A stretch of DNA of 64,000 nucleotides from Kordia zhangzhouensis (GTDB lineage: Bacteria > Bacteroidota > Bacteroidia > Flavobacteriales > Flavobacteriaceae). Positions 54,801 through 63,594 of this stretch are shown piece after piece. The notes beneath the pieces were generated by a model. The model made no database searches. It had not been told where the DNA came from and saw only the letters and a program-made list of their open reading frames with translations. Where the stretch lies: the NCBI RefSeq assembly GCF_001005305.1, contig NZ_LBMH01000007.1:108083-172082 (forward strand). Direction: 5' to 3'. The translations under genes were made by a program, and so were the position numbers. How positions within the stretch are numbered: position 1 is the first letter of the stretch; each line of letters starts with the position of its first letter.

Positions 54801-55255
54801 AAACCAAATTCATTACTAGAGTTCCATTGATAACGATATGTTAGTGCTAAGTCATGATTAATTTCCTCAAACATGACTTTGTTCCCGTACCTATTTTTGT
54901 ATAAGTTACGGGTAATATTGTAAAATCCTTCAAATCGTTCAGAGAAAGGTTCCCATGTATACTCTTTTTCATTTTTAGTAACATGAAAGATTGATTTACT
55001 ACCTGTAATTTCTGTAGATTCTGTGATTTTATCGTCCGTATAGTAAGGAAATAGTGAATACTCTGCATTTTTACGCCCTGCAGTCAATCCTCCATTACTT
55101 GAAATGAACATCCAATGATTGGAATCACTTACAATGCTCATAAAAAATGGGCGAAGCTCATCGCTATTGGCTATTTTAAAAAATTGTTCATTATCTACAG
55201 TTACAGTATCAATCTTGGATACTACTTCTTGAGTTGGTTTTGTTTCTTTAATCAT
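51803..55255 (-). CDS. Cytoplasmic beta-1,3-glucan phosphorylase candidate (GH94/149/161-like)
   Basis: 1150 residues, no signal peptide. An N-terminal beta-sandwich region (DELRPFFMSIVSDSNHWMFISSNGGLTAGRKNAEYSLFPYYTDDK) and an (alpha/alpha)6-type middle with FSRRHGDPSRPWNKFSI, LDYEGNWRDIFQNWEALAHSYPEF, DDPWSYIGYWGDHQIIYLQKFL and WMNTQRPEWNDANNALVGNGVSMVTLCYLRRFL recall the large disaccharide/oligoglucan phosphorylases. Size and locus context favour GH161 or GH149 (beta-1,3-oligoglucan phosphorylases) over GH94. It would release glucose 1-phosphate from imported laminari-oligosaccharides. I cannot pick among the families from memory alone. Confidence 0.65.
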   Translation of the reverse strand: MIKETKPTQEVVSKIDTVTVDNEQFFKIANSDELRPFFMSIVSDSNHWMFISSNGGLTAGRKNAEYSLFPYYTDDKITESTEITGSKSIFHVTKNEKEYTWEPFSERFEGFYNITRNLYKNRYGNKVMFEEINHDLALTYRYQWNSSNEFGFVRQSKLINTASHSVEIRLLDGIQNVLPYGVGADLQNASSNLVDAYKRTELDVATGLGIFALSAIIVDKAEPSEALKANVVWSLGFENANYLLSSLQLKSFRKGRAVQQETDIKAEKGAYFINAELTLASHASKDWMLIANVNQDHNDIAALSYRIKNELNLAGKIKKSIDTGTEKLIQLNAASDGLQLTADKFRDARHFSNTLFNIMRGGIFDDNYIIEKWDFETYLENASKQVYLHNAEAIQSLSETCTLHDLHALAHNSADANFKRLCLEYLPLKFSRRHGDPSRPWNKFSINTRSEVDGSKILDYEGNWRDIFQNWEALAHSYPEFIEGMIHKFLNATTFDGYNPYRVTKSGFDWETIEPDDPWSYIGYWGDHQIIYLQKFLEIIESHQPGRLESLFDQDLFVYANVPYKIKSYEDLLQNPKDTIEFDEASDHKIREDRESMGADGALLRNTNNAIINVNFIEKILATTLAKLSNFIPEGGIWMNTQRPEWNDANNALVGNGVSMVTLCYLRRFLKFFETVFENTTIKTVNISSELATFFNAVATTLTENNSLLQNRINNAGRKKILDGVGKAGSAYRQQIYNHAFSGEKVTLLITDIKSFVNTSLAYLEHSIEANRRDDNLYHAYNLMTVENNGEISISYLNEMLEGQVAVLSSGYISSVEALSVLDALKNSKLFREDQYSYLLYPNKALKGFIERNTIPKAAVTTSELLKTLIADGNKSIVSQDINGEYHFNGSFKNANDLSKALQKLTTTKYGSLVAAEYSQILKTFEEVFNHKAFTGRSGTFYGYEGLGSIYWHMVSKLQLAVLECCLRAIRERRSDETIGRLLEHYYEINEGIGVHKSPALYGAFPTDPYSHTPAGKGAQQPGMTGQVKEDILSRFGELGVFVENGTLYFDPCMLRKDEFLNANNTFSYVHVNGDFKEVSIPKDSLCFTYCQVPIIYTIASQETLNVLYKDGSSRSFENLRLDTETSEKVFSRSGEVIQIEVHIKSNHLK

Positions 55256-55320
55256 TTGTATTGATGATTTCTACTTTTAAAAAAGTAAGGTCTTTATTCT
55301 ATTTAGTTTTTTAATTCTAA

Positions 55321-56175
55321 TTATTGATATACACGTACGTAATCCACTAATAATGTTTGTGGAAAAACCGTTTGATTTGTTGGAGAACCCACAAAGTTTC
55401 CTCCTACTGCAAGATTGATGATGATGTAGAAAGGATGATTAAAAACCCAATCACCTGTGACATCTTCTGGAGTAATTTGGTTATACAAAACATCATCTAC
55501 ATAGAAATTAATGTAGTTTGGTCCCCATTCTATTCCAAAAATGTGAAATCCAGTATCAAATCGATCATTTTGTAATTCAAATTGTTTGGTAATCGAATTG
55601 GCTGCCGAATATCCCGGACCATGTACAGTACCATTATTGATAGTAGGCTCTTGTCCTCGATATTCCATAATGTCAATTTCTCCACATAGAGGCCATGAAA
55701 CCACATCTATATTATCTCCTAATAACCAAAAGGCTGGCCAAAGTCCTTGTCCCCAAGGCAACTGCATTCGCGCTTCAAAACGCCCATATTCTTGCGAAAA
55801 AAGCCCTTTGGTGTTAATTCTAGCAGAAGTATAACCAGCTCCTTCAAAAGATTCTTGATGAGCTGTAATGTGTAACATTCCATTTTCTACCTTTATATTT
55901 TCTGGACGATCTGTATAGTATTGTAATTCATTATTTCCCCAACCAGCACCAGCCGTTGTACCATTACCTGTACCTAGGTCATAATTCCATACTGTACTAT
56001 CGGGAGCTCCATCTACATCAAAGTTATCTTCAAATGTAAGATTAGTCAGTGTAGTAACTTCCTGTGTTTCATCTGTATTGCAACTACTTACCATGAGAGA
56101 AGTTACTACAAGTACCATCAAACTAAACAGGAGTACATCGCGTCGTTTTATTGTATATTCTTTTACAAACTTCAT
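55321..56175 (-). CDS. GH16 laminarinase lipoprotein (short)
   Basis: 284 residues: lipoprotein signal with Cys near residue 32 (TSLMVSSCNTD), then a single GH16 beta-jelly-roll. The catalytic ExDxxE is E166, D168, E171 (WPLCGEIDIMEYRG), preceded by WPAFWLLG. The ending VDYVRVYQ is typical. It cleaves internal beta-1,3 bonds of laminarin at the cell surface or in the periplasm. Confidence 0.93.
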   Translation of the reverse strand: MKFVKEYTIKRRDVLLFSLMVLVVTSLMVSSCNTDETQEVTTLTNLTFEDNFDVDGAPDSTVWNYDLGTGNGTTAGAGWGNNELQYYTDRPENIKVENGMLHITAHQESFEGAGYTSARINTKGLFSQEYGRFEARMQLPWGQGLWPAFWLLGDNIDVVSWPLCGEIDIMEYRGQEPTINNGTVHGPGYSAANSITKQFELQNDRFDTGFHIFGIEWGPNYINFYVDDVLYNQITPEDVTGDWVFNHPFYIIINLAVGGNFVGSPTNQTVFPQTLLVDYVRVYQ

Positions 56176-56201
56176 AGTTTTTTGTTTTTGGATGTTATTG
56201 T

Positions 56202-58169
56202 TTAGTTTCTGAAATACATGTTATCAATAAATACATCTGTCGCCTCAAAAGGTTGTGCTACGAGAATATACTGTGCTATGTTGGAGGTAGATGCCAATCC
56301 TGTGAAATCTGAAAGAGGAATGTCAAGAGACACCCATTCTCCTTGAGCTGGCATATTAATACTTACTTCATGTTCAGTATCATCACCGCCACCAAAGACA
56401 TTATCTGCGCCAAAATCAACTAGTTTAATATTGAATGATGTATACGTAGATGACCATACATCTATATGGAAATGTGTCATGCTTGATGCGTCAACAGTAT
56501 TTGTTGTGGTTTCAATACCTACAAAACCAAGATTTCCGTATTTTTTTGCAGCATTTCCTGCTACAGTAACATCTTCAAAAGTAGTAGCTGCCGCAGACCA
56601 AGGCGTTCTCCATGTGTCAACATTGACATCTGTGTATGCATCACTAAAGAGTGAGATTACATTTCCTGCTGGATCAGTTGGAGTTGGAGCTGCTACTGTA
56701 GGTGAAGTAGGAATTTGATATAAGTAAATATTGTCTACCAACATATCTGTAATTGTTCCATCAGAAATGAACAGTAATTGCCCTAAATTGGCAGTGCTTG
56801 TTACTCCTGTAAAACTTGCTAATGGAATGTCTAAACTTACCCAACCATCACTAAATAATGTTGGAATTGTATAGGTTAATTGATGTGTAGAGTCATCTCC
56901 GCCACCAAAAGTTCCATTAGCTCCATAATCTTGCAACTCTATACGCAAGAAATCTCCTCCATCTAATGGACTTGGTTGTTCTATATACAAATCCATATGT
57001 AGGTGTGTCATATCAGAAGCATTGATGGTAGGTTGTGAAAATTGAATTCCAACAAAATTCAATTGGGTATACTTGATAATATTATCTCCATTAATCGTAA
57101 TATCATTTTGTCCTTGAGTGGTTTGAAATGGTGCGTAGTAACCATTGTAATATTCTACAGGTTCATTGGTATATGCGTCACTAAAAATAGATTTAACAAG
57201 ACTTGGATCTCTTGTAGGAGTTGGTGCAGGTGTAAATTCTCCTTGAGAATCAATCGTAAGTGAACCCGCCGCCATATTGCCGTTCAATGAAGCAGTTACA
57301 GTTGTAAAAATTGGGTTTCCTCCTGCATCAAAACCATTAGCTCCTATTACATTTACATTCCCTGCTTCATCTACTGTTACGACACCAGTATTTGACGATT
57401 GAAATTCAAAATAACTAGGAGCGGCATTTACAGTAACATCTTGCCCTGATGCCAAATTGAATGTTTGTGTTAATCCTTCTAAAGCTATATTTGTTCCTAT
57501 AAAAGCTTGACGTGTTTCATCATTTCCATTGAGGATTGCTGGACGTGGTTGCGCTATTGTTCCTAAGTTTTCAAATCGAATCTCATCAATCCAAAAAGTG
57601 TAACCTAAGCCATTAGTACTTTGCGTTCCTGCTGAAAATATGAATAACCCTTTTTCTTGTGTAAGTTTAGATGCGTCGGGAATAGGAATCACATATTTTC
57701 TCCAATCTGTAGAAAGTGTGATGCCAGGAAGCCCTACTGCATATTTATTTTCTTCAAAGTCAGTTCCAAAACCAACAAGATCAATAGTTGCTGTGGTAGA
57801 ACCTTTCGCCCAAAAAGTAAGCGCATCATAGCCGGAAAGATCTCTTCCTTCACCACGATCTTTAAAAATTCCTCCTATATAACCTCCATCGGGATCATTT
57901 GGACTTGGCACATCGATTCGAATAGAAGTTGTTCCTTCAAATGCCTCGTCTTCATCTGTTCCAAAACCATTAGGATTGGCTCCACTTGCTGGATCAAATG
58001 ATGTAAAAAATTCATCTGTAAGTCCTACCGGAGCATCTGTAAATACTTCGGCCGTGTTAGGAAATGTCGCTTCTACTGCGTCATCAGAGATGTCTCTTTC
58101 ACAGCTTACACTCATTGCCAATGCAATAGTAGCAAGCATTATATTTTTAATCTGGATTATTTTTTTCAT
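56202..58169 (-). CDS. Surface glycan-binding lipoprotein
   Basis: 655 residues. Lipoprotein signal (ATIALAMSVSCERD). Residues about 60-205 form a jelly-roll with GRDLSGYDALTFWAKGST and WIDEIRFEN; a BIG/Ig-like domain follows; then two modules starting SLVKSIFSDAYTNEPV and NVISLFSDAYTDVNVD, each ending DNIYLY/DNMYFRN. The last two are homologous to those of the 535-residue T9SS protein in the same locus. No catalytic motif. Probably holds laminarin at the outer membrane for the GH16 enzymes next to it. Confidence 0.78.
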   Translation of the reverse strand: MKKIIQIKNIMLATIALAMSVSCERDISDDAVEATFPNTAEVFTDAPVGLTDEFFTSFDPASGANPNGFGTDEDEAFEGTTSIRIDVPSPNDPDGGYIGGIFKDRGEGRDLSGYDALTFWAKGSTTATIDLVGFGTDFEENKYAVGLPGITLSTDWRKYVIPIPDASKLTQEKGLFIFSAGTQSTNGLGYTFWIDEIRFENLGTIAQPRPAILNGNDETRQAFIGTNIALEGLTQTFNLASGQDVTVNAAPSYFEFQSSNTGVVTVDEAGNVNVIGANGFDAGGNPIFTTVTASLNGNMAAGSLTIDSQGEFTPAPTPTRDPSLVKSIFSDAYTNEPVEYYNGYYAPFQTTQGQNDITINGDNIIKYTQLNFVGIQFSQPTINASDMTHLHMDLYIEQPSPLDGGDFLRIELQDYGANGTFGGGDDSTHQLTYTIPTLFSDGWVSLDIPLASFTGVTSTANLGQLLFISDGTITDMLVDNIYLYQIPTSPTVAAPTPTDPAGNVISLFSDAYTDVNVDTWRTPWSAAATTFEDVTVAGNAAKKYGNLGFVGIETTTNTVDASSMTHFHIDVWSSTYTSFNIKLVDFGADNVFGGGDDTEHEVSINMPAQGEWVSLDIPLSDFTGLASTSNIAQYILVAQPFEATDVFIDNMYFRN

Positions 58170-58182
58170 CTTTTATAGCTTT

Positions 58183-61100
58183 TTATTTTCCGATGTTGAT
58201 GTGTACATAAGTTCTTATTTCCCATTCTGAACCATTATCAAAGCCAACTGGACTTATGATAGGTGCATTTGAAAATTCTTCAGCACTATTGGGTGCATAT
58301 CGTGGAGAAAACTCATTTAAAGAACGCCATGTTCCACGAATTCCAATTTTTGTATCTGGTAAAATAAACCAGTCTGGCTTTCCAATTGAAGTAGATACAT
58401 CAAGCATCAATTGTGTTGGAAATGTAAGGTTGAAATCCCTGTGGTAGTCAAATGGTCCCCAATCATTTATTTTTACATGAGAAACCACTTTGATTTTTTT
58501 GTAAATCATACGGATATCAGCTCCAAAACGTTTAATTAATCGTTCACTATCTCCATTAGCTTGTGCATTTCCATAATAAAAGTTACCTATAATTCCTAAG
58601 TCAGGAGAAATTTTAGATACTATACGTGTATTTGCCTCCCATAAGTCTTCAGCAGGCACAGCATTAGGAAAAGCAAAGAAAGTACGATTGGCATTAAACC
58701 CAATATGTGCATCTTGTGTGGTTGGTAAATGGCGGTATACAAAACCTACACTTGCCGCAAATTTGGCGTCTTCAACCCTATCGTTGTTCCATTCATACAT
58801 CCATGTACCAGGTGTAGGATCATACGTAATTAATAATTCACCTGCGGTTGTTTTTCTATTAGCTCTTACGGCAAAAGGATCATCAATTACATTACGAAGT
58901 CGTCCTGGAGCATTTACATCGTTTGGCATTGCATCAACTAATGGTTTTTGCCATAAAAAGTTAGGTGCAATTTGAAATTTCCCAACGGTATAGGTAAAAC
59001 CTGTTAAGAAATTGGATTGATTTCCACTTCCATTATCTTTTAATCGCCAACCAGTAAATGTTTGTGTTTGATCTGCTCCTCCATTGGCTACCAATCCTGA
59101 AACTCCTCCTTGGGCATACCAATTGAATTTTCCTCCTTGATATGTAATTTTGGCTTTTCCTCCCCAGTTATCACTAGATTTAATCTTGTCAACCACAACG
59201 GTATAGTTTCCTGACGATCCACGAACATCTTGATATGAGCTACCATTCAGAGGACTTCCTCCCCAAATTCCACCTACGGTGATTCCAAACTTTCCAAAAT
59301 CACGCTCAAAAACTAATGTCGCTCTTTCTGTAGGCCATGGTGGAATTACACCACTTCGTATCTGATTAGGATCTAGTTCTCGACGTCCATTGTCATCAAA
59401 CGTTAAATCGGTTTCCACGTCTCTATGATAAATTCCTGTAATGTCCCAATTTCCAACTTTTTTAGTGTACTTAAATAGCATTGTTGGGTTTGCTCCCCAC
59501 CATAATTGAGGTCCAAATGCGGCTTTAAATCCGTTTAAAGATCTTTTTCCATCAAATTCTAACCCTAGAATTTCTCCTCCATAGATGTCTAAATTTGGCC
59601 CATAATTTGCTTCTGGATAAAGTCCAAAGAAGTCTCCTTCATATCCCCAGTGATAGTGACCTGTTCGATAAAAACCACGTACGTCAAAATCTTTTGCATT
59701 CCACTCAAATTCTGCATTGTAAACACTTACTCGGTTTACATCATTAAATACTACTTCTCCAGACTCTACACTGCTTGCACTTACTGAGCGTCCTCGATTT
59801 TCGTAAAAAATTTCATCAATTGGATTTTCCGCCACACGCCCTAGTATGTTGAAGTTTACATTTGCTCGCATGTTTGAAGAAGGTTTTCCTTCTATTCCTA
59901 CAAAATAGGATTGCATATGATCAAAACCTAACTGATTTGGGTAAGTAGCAGCATCCGGATCGGCTGTATTGGGAGTTGTAATCAAGCTTCCATCTGTATA
60001 GAATGTTGTAAATTCTGCTCGAAGTTGACTTATACTTAGTTTTCTATCTGCTCCACTAGCGGCTTTGTCTCCTCTTGCTCGTAAAACAGCATCCATTAGT
60101 TGAATGTTATCAAAATAATTGGCTACCGACTCTCCGTTTACATTGGTAGCATATGGATCTAACTGATGTACTTCTTTTAAAGCATAATATGCTGCACGAG
60201 GATAAAGTGTATATAAGCCTCGCTCATTGGTTTGGCCTTTGGCACATATTCCAAACCACTCTTCGTTCATATTATTATCTGTAGACTTTACTTGATCTCT
60301 AGCGTATCCGCCATTAGGCCAAGAGGCATTATTATCATGGACGTCTAAGTTTTTGGTTTGCAAGTATTTCCACCAACCATCAGAAAATTGAAATGTAAAT
60401 CCTCCTAATGATATTCCTGTATTACCAAGGCCAGCAGCATTGGCATAAATTTCTTTCCAGTTTCCTACCATATAGTAGGCTTGTGAATACTGATCTTCCT
60501 TGTTGTCTCTCGCATTGAAAGCATCTGCTCCAAACTCAGCAAATAAAATTGGTTTGTTGAGTTCATCTTTTACACGTTGAAAAGCATCTCCAAAAGAAAT
60601 CCCGCGATACATGTTGGTACCGTAAATGTCAATATCTTTACATTCTTCTTTTACCAAATCAAGGTATAATAAATCTCCATTACATATAGCTACAGGATGC
60701 GATTTATCAATTTTTTTGATTTCCAATGTAGCATCATTAAATGCTTTGTATAAAGCACGAGCAGCTTGAATTTTTGCAGAATCAATTCCTTCTATGGGAA
60801 TGGCTTCTGTTTCTGCCCCAGACCATGATAAATGATAATTGTTTTCATTCCCTATCATGTATAGTAGTAATCCTGGAGTATCTTTGTATGTGTTGGCCAT
60901 TTCAATAGCCTCTTGCATTAATACTTGTCTTGTTGCAGAGTCGGCATAATCTGTTTGCGGCGTCCATACACCATCAATGGTTAATCCATATGCTCCAAAT
61001 GTAATGTTGAGCATAGTGTAAATTCCATAATTTTCATAGATGTATTTAATCCACTTTGGCTTTAGGTTATACGTTCGGATAGCATTGACTCCCATGTTTT

Positions 61101-61347
61101 TTAATAGACCCATTTCTGCATCTAAAGCAGCCATGATAATCTCGTCAGATCGATTCCATATTCCAGGATCTGTAATTGTAGATCCAATTGGCACGTAATC
61201 CCAATTCATACCGTTAATCATGAAATCTTTTCCGTTGACCACTAATTTCATTCCTTCATTCGTTTGCTTCACAGAAACAGTTTCTGATTGCGCAAATAGG
61301 GACGCTGTCAAAAAAATCAGTGCGAGTGTTAGAAAGTTTTTTTTCAT
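58183..61347 (-). CDS. Glycoside hydrolase (clan A barrel) fused to a probable outer-membrane beta-barrel
   Basis: 1054 residues. Signal peptide 1-20. Residues about 35-400 form a GH2/GH5-like (clan A) barrel: FMINGMNWDYVPIGS, GVNAIRTYNLKPKWIKYI, acid/base candidate E168 (LLYMIGNENNYHLSW) and nucleophile candidate E271 (PILFAEFGADAFN). From about 430 to the end the protein switches to long alternating strands rich in Tyr, Phe and Gly (FEWNAKDFDVRGFYRTGHYHWGYEGDFFGLYPEANYGPN ... SEWEIRTYVHINIGK), which looks like an outer-membrane barrel. Such a fusion would fix the enzyme to the membrane. The GH family is not certain. Confidence 0.7.
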   Translation of the reverse strand: MKKNFLTLALIFLTASLFAQSETVSVKQTNEGMKLVVNGKDFMINGMNWDYVPIGSTITDPGIWNRSDEIIMAALDAEMGLLKNMGVNAIRTYNLKPKWIKYIYENYGIYTMLNITFGAYGLTIDGVWTPQTDYADSATRQVLMQEAIEMANTYKDTPGLLLYMIGNENNYHLSWSGAETEAIPIEGIDSAKIQAARALYKAFNDATLEIKKIDKSHPVAICNGDLLYLDLVKEECKDIDIYGTNMYRGISFGDAFQRVKDELNKPILFAEFGADAFNARDNKEDQYSQAYYMVGNWKEIYANAAGLGNTGISLGGFTFQFSDGWWKYLQTKNLDVHDNNASWPNGGYARDQVKSTDNNMNEEWFGICAKGQTNERGLYTLYPRAAYYALKEVHQLDPYATNVNGESVANYFDNIQLMDAVLRARGDKAASGADRKLSISQLRAEFTTFYTDGSLITTPNTADPDAATYPNQLGFDHMQSYFVGIEGKPSSNMRANVNFNILGRVAENPIDEIFYENRGRSVSASSVESGEVVFNDVNRVSVYNAEFEWNAKDFDVRGFYRTGHYHWGYEGDFFGLYPEANYGPNLDIYGGEILGLEFDGKRSLNGFKAAFGPQLWWGANPTMLFKYTKKVGNWDITGIYHRDVETDLTFDDNGRRELDPNQIRSGVIPPWPTERATLVFERDFGKFGITVGGIWGGSPLNGSSYQDVRGSSGNYTVVVDKIKSSDNWGGKAKITYQGGKFNWYAQGGVSGLVANGGADQTQTFTGWRLKDNGSGNQSNFLTGFTYTVGKFQIAPNFLWQKPLVDAMPNDVNAPGRLRNVIDDPFAVRANRKTTAGELLITYDPTPGTWMYEWNNDRVEDAKFAASVGFVYRHLPTTQDAHIGFNANRTFFAFPNAVPAEDLWEANTRIVSKISPDLGIIGNFYYGNAQANGDSERLIKRFGADIRMIYKKIKVVSHVKINDWGPFDYHRDFNLTFPTQLMLDVSTSIGKPDWFILPDTKIGIRGTWRSLNEFSPRYAPNSAEEFSNAPIISPVGFDNGSEWEIRTYVHINIGK

Positions 61348-61861
61348 CTGTTAATTTTTAGTTTGATTAGTTTCAGATGGAATTCACTATTGTACAATCG
61401 TTTTCAATGGTAGCAGATTGATGTAGCGTATTACACTGTTGTTTTGTTTTTTAATATTTGTAGAGAAGGTGGCTCTACAATTTTGTTGTTTCTTAAATTT
61501 ACGAAGGTTCGTTATGAATTCAATAAAATTAACCTCAACAAAAAACATACATCGTAATTAAATAGTATAAAAATTATCAATTATTCAATTTGACAGTGAT
61601 TAGAATAAGGGATTCTCAATCTGAGGGTATATGCTTTTTATTTATATAAAATAGTTTTGATAAACTCTATTTTTAAAAATGTTGTGGTGATGTTGTGTTT
61701 TTTTTAAGTATATATCAAGTCTCTCTACGCAGTTAATTGTTGTTTTTAAAGGTATTTTGTTCATTTTGAGTGACATTAAGCGCAATCGTTATCACTTTTA
61801 TGTGTATAGTTTTGATATAACATACTAGAAAATCACTTTATAAAGGTTCTTTTTGAGTGTT
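61348..61861. other. Long non-coding gap inside the glycan-utilization locus
   Basis: About 510 bp without a gene. AT-rich, with T runs and no ORF of note. The promoter of the downstream minus-strand genes is probably here, but no clear TTG-N19-TAnnTTTG match was found. No clean LacI-type palindrome was seen. Confidence 0.5.
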
Positions 61862-61918
61862 CGCTTGTCATGCTTGTTCTTTCCATTTTGCAGAAAAGAA
61901 CAAGCATAGTTACAAGCG
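61862..61918 (-). terminator. Long two-step hairpin after the large GH16 gene
   Basis: Outer stem CGCTTGT (61862-61868) / ACAAGCG (61912-61918) and inner stem ATGCTTGTTCTTT (61870-61882) / AAAGAACAAGCAT (61895-61907), 12-nt loop. It lies 36 bp past the stop of the GH16 gene. The minus strand has no U run beyond it, so it may protect the mRNA end or act as an intercistronic processing signal rather than a classical terminator. Confidence 0.5.
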
Positions 61919-61953
61919 TGAGTATATAGCTGTATTCAATAAATTTTCAATAC

Positions 61954-63582
61954 TTATTGATACACTCTTACATAATCAATCTCCATAGTATCTTGAGTAA
62001 AGTTAGGGTCAATTGTACCACCTAGAGTTCCTCCCATTGCAACATTAAGGATTAGGAAAAAATCACTATTAAATGGTAGTGTAACATTATTATCAACGGT
62101 ATGATACACAAAATCGTCAACTAAAAACGTGATTGTTGTGTCTGTCCATTCAACTGAGTAATTATGAAATTCTGTAGTAGAAGTTGGCAACGCGGTAGTT
62201 GCTGAGTCTCCGCCACCTGGAGAAACTCCAGGATGATGTACCGTTCCTAGTATCGTATTCTTGTCTTGACCTTTTTGTTCCATTATATCAATTTCGCCAC
62301 AGCCTGGCCAAGTATTCGTTTGGTAGTCTTCTCCAAGCATCCAAATGGCAGGCCATGTTCCTTGTGAAGCGGGTAGTTTAGCACGTACTTCTACTCTACC
62401 ATAGGTAAATTCAAAAAGATCTTCAGATTTTAATCGCGCCGAAGTATAGGTTCCTCCTGCTTCTTTGATTGCTGTAATTTTTAATACCCCATCTTCAATA
62501 ATTACATTATTTGCACTATTTGTATAGCTTTGCTCTTCTTGATTTCCCCAGCCACCTGCACCAAGATCATATGTCCAATTGGCAGCATCTGGCGCTCCAT
62601 TGGTATCAAATTCATCTTGCCAAACTAAGTTGTTGTATTGGGTTTGAAAATTGTTCCCCGAAGGTTCAGCAGATGTAATGATAAACCACCAATCAAACTC
62701 TCCGTTTCCATCTGTTGTACGCAATACTAATTCGTTTGGTATAGAACGGTCATAAATTTCGTAGGTATGAGAACCTCCGGTATAATATCCAATAAATCCA
62801 TTACCTGTCAAACTAATCGTTTCAACACCTCCTGGTGCTATTAGTGTCCAGTTTTCTTGAAAATCATCATACGGTAAGTTTTCAACGTCTGCTCCGTTAA
62901 CATTTCCGCCAGAGCCGCCTAATTCATCAATTAAATCAATACGACCAAATACCGTTCCTGATACATCTGTAGTTGGATCGTCATTGGTATTGTTTGTAAT
63001 AAAGGTAAATGTTCCATCTGCATTAAAAATGTATCTATCATCATACATTCCTACTCCTGCTTTTTCATCAGGGCCAGCTCCATACCATTCTACAGGAGTT
63101 GTTCCGCCTACAGGTCCTAGTCCAAAATGTCCTTGCTGTTCAGATTTAATTCTCCATGTTCTTGAACCATTTCCTACTAATTTATCTAGTAATTCTGCTG
63201 GTGGTGCATAGGTTGCTAACACATCAACTGTAATGGTTGTTAAAGTCGAATTTCCTCCTGTACCATAAGCAATAACCGTTACGGTATAGGTATTTACGCC
63301 AAGATTTGAAAATGTGAATGTCGCCGTTCCTGTTGGATTTGTTTGTTCGTTTCCTTCATAGACAAAGCGATACGTTATGGTATCATCTGCGGAAGCGTTA
63401 AAATTTACCACTCCACTTCCATCTCCATTAGGATTATTGGCATCTTGTCCAACAATTGTCGCTGTGACTTGAAGATTTGTTGGTGTAAGAAGATCGCCTA
63501 CTGTTGGATCATCATCTTGACAACTTACAGTCAGCAAGAATACACTTAGTAGCGATATGAATATATATGTTATTTGTTTCAT
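61954..63582 (-). CDS. GH16 laminarinase lipoprotein (long, with N-terminal accessory domains)
   Basis: 542 residues. Lipoprotein signal (LLSVFLLTVSCQDD). A PKD/Ig-like domain (about 35-125: TPTNLQVTATIVGQDANNPNGDGSGVVNFNASADDTITYRFVYEG), then a lipocalin-like region with RTWRIKSEQQGHFGLGPVGG and DDRYIFNADGTFTFITNN (about 145-300), and the GH16 domain (about 315-542) with E430, D432, E435 (GCGEIDIMEQKGQ). It is expected to make the first endo-cuts in laminarin at the cell surface. It resembles the truncated neighbour to the right in its middle region. Confidence 0.92.
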   Translation of the reverse strand: MKQITYIFISLLSVFLLTVSCQDDDPTVGDLLTPTNLQVTATIVGQDANNPNGDGSGVVNFNASADDTITYRFVYEGNEQTNPTGTATFTFSNLGVNTYTVTVIAYGTGGNSTLTTITVDVLATYAPPAELLDKLVGNGSRTWRIKSEQQGHFGLGPVGGTTPVEWYGAGPDEKAGVGMYDDRYIFNADGTFTFITNNTNDDPTTDVSGTVFGRIDLIDELGGSGGNVNGADVENLPYDDFQENWTLIAPGGVETISLTGNGFIGYYTGGSHTYEIYDRSIPNELVLRTTDGNGEFDWWFIITSAEPSGNNFQTQYNNLVWQDEFDTNGAPDAANWTYDLGAGGWGNQEEQSYTNSANNVIIEDGVLKITAIKEAGGTYTSARLKSEDLFEFTYGRVEVRAKLPASQGTWPAIWMLGEDYQTNTWPGCGEIDIMEQKGQDKNTILGTVHHPGVSPGGGDSATTALPTSTTEFHNYSVEWTDTTITFLVDDFVYHTVDNNVTLPFNSDFFLILNVAMGGTLGGTIDPNFTQDTMEIDYVRVYQ

Positions 63583-63594
63583 CTTTTCCCTGAT

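Noticed and set aside
61748..61802. LacI-type operator around GCGCAATCGTTATCAC upstream of the glycanase genes
   Set aside because: The half-sites around the central CG do not pair well enough to call a palindrome.
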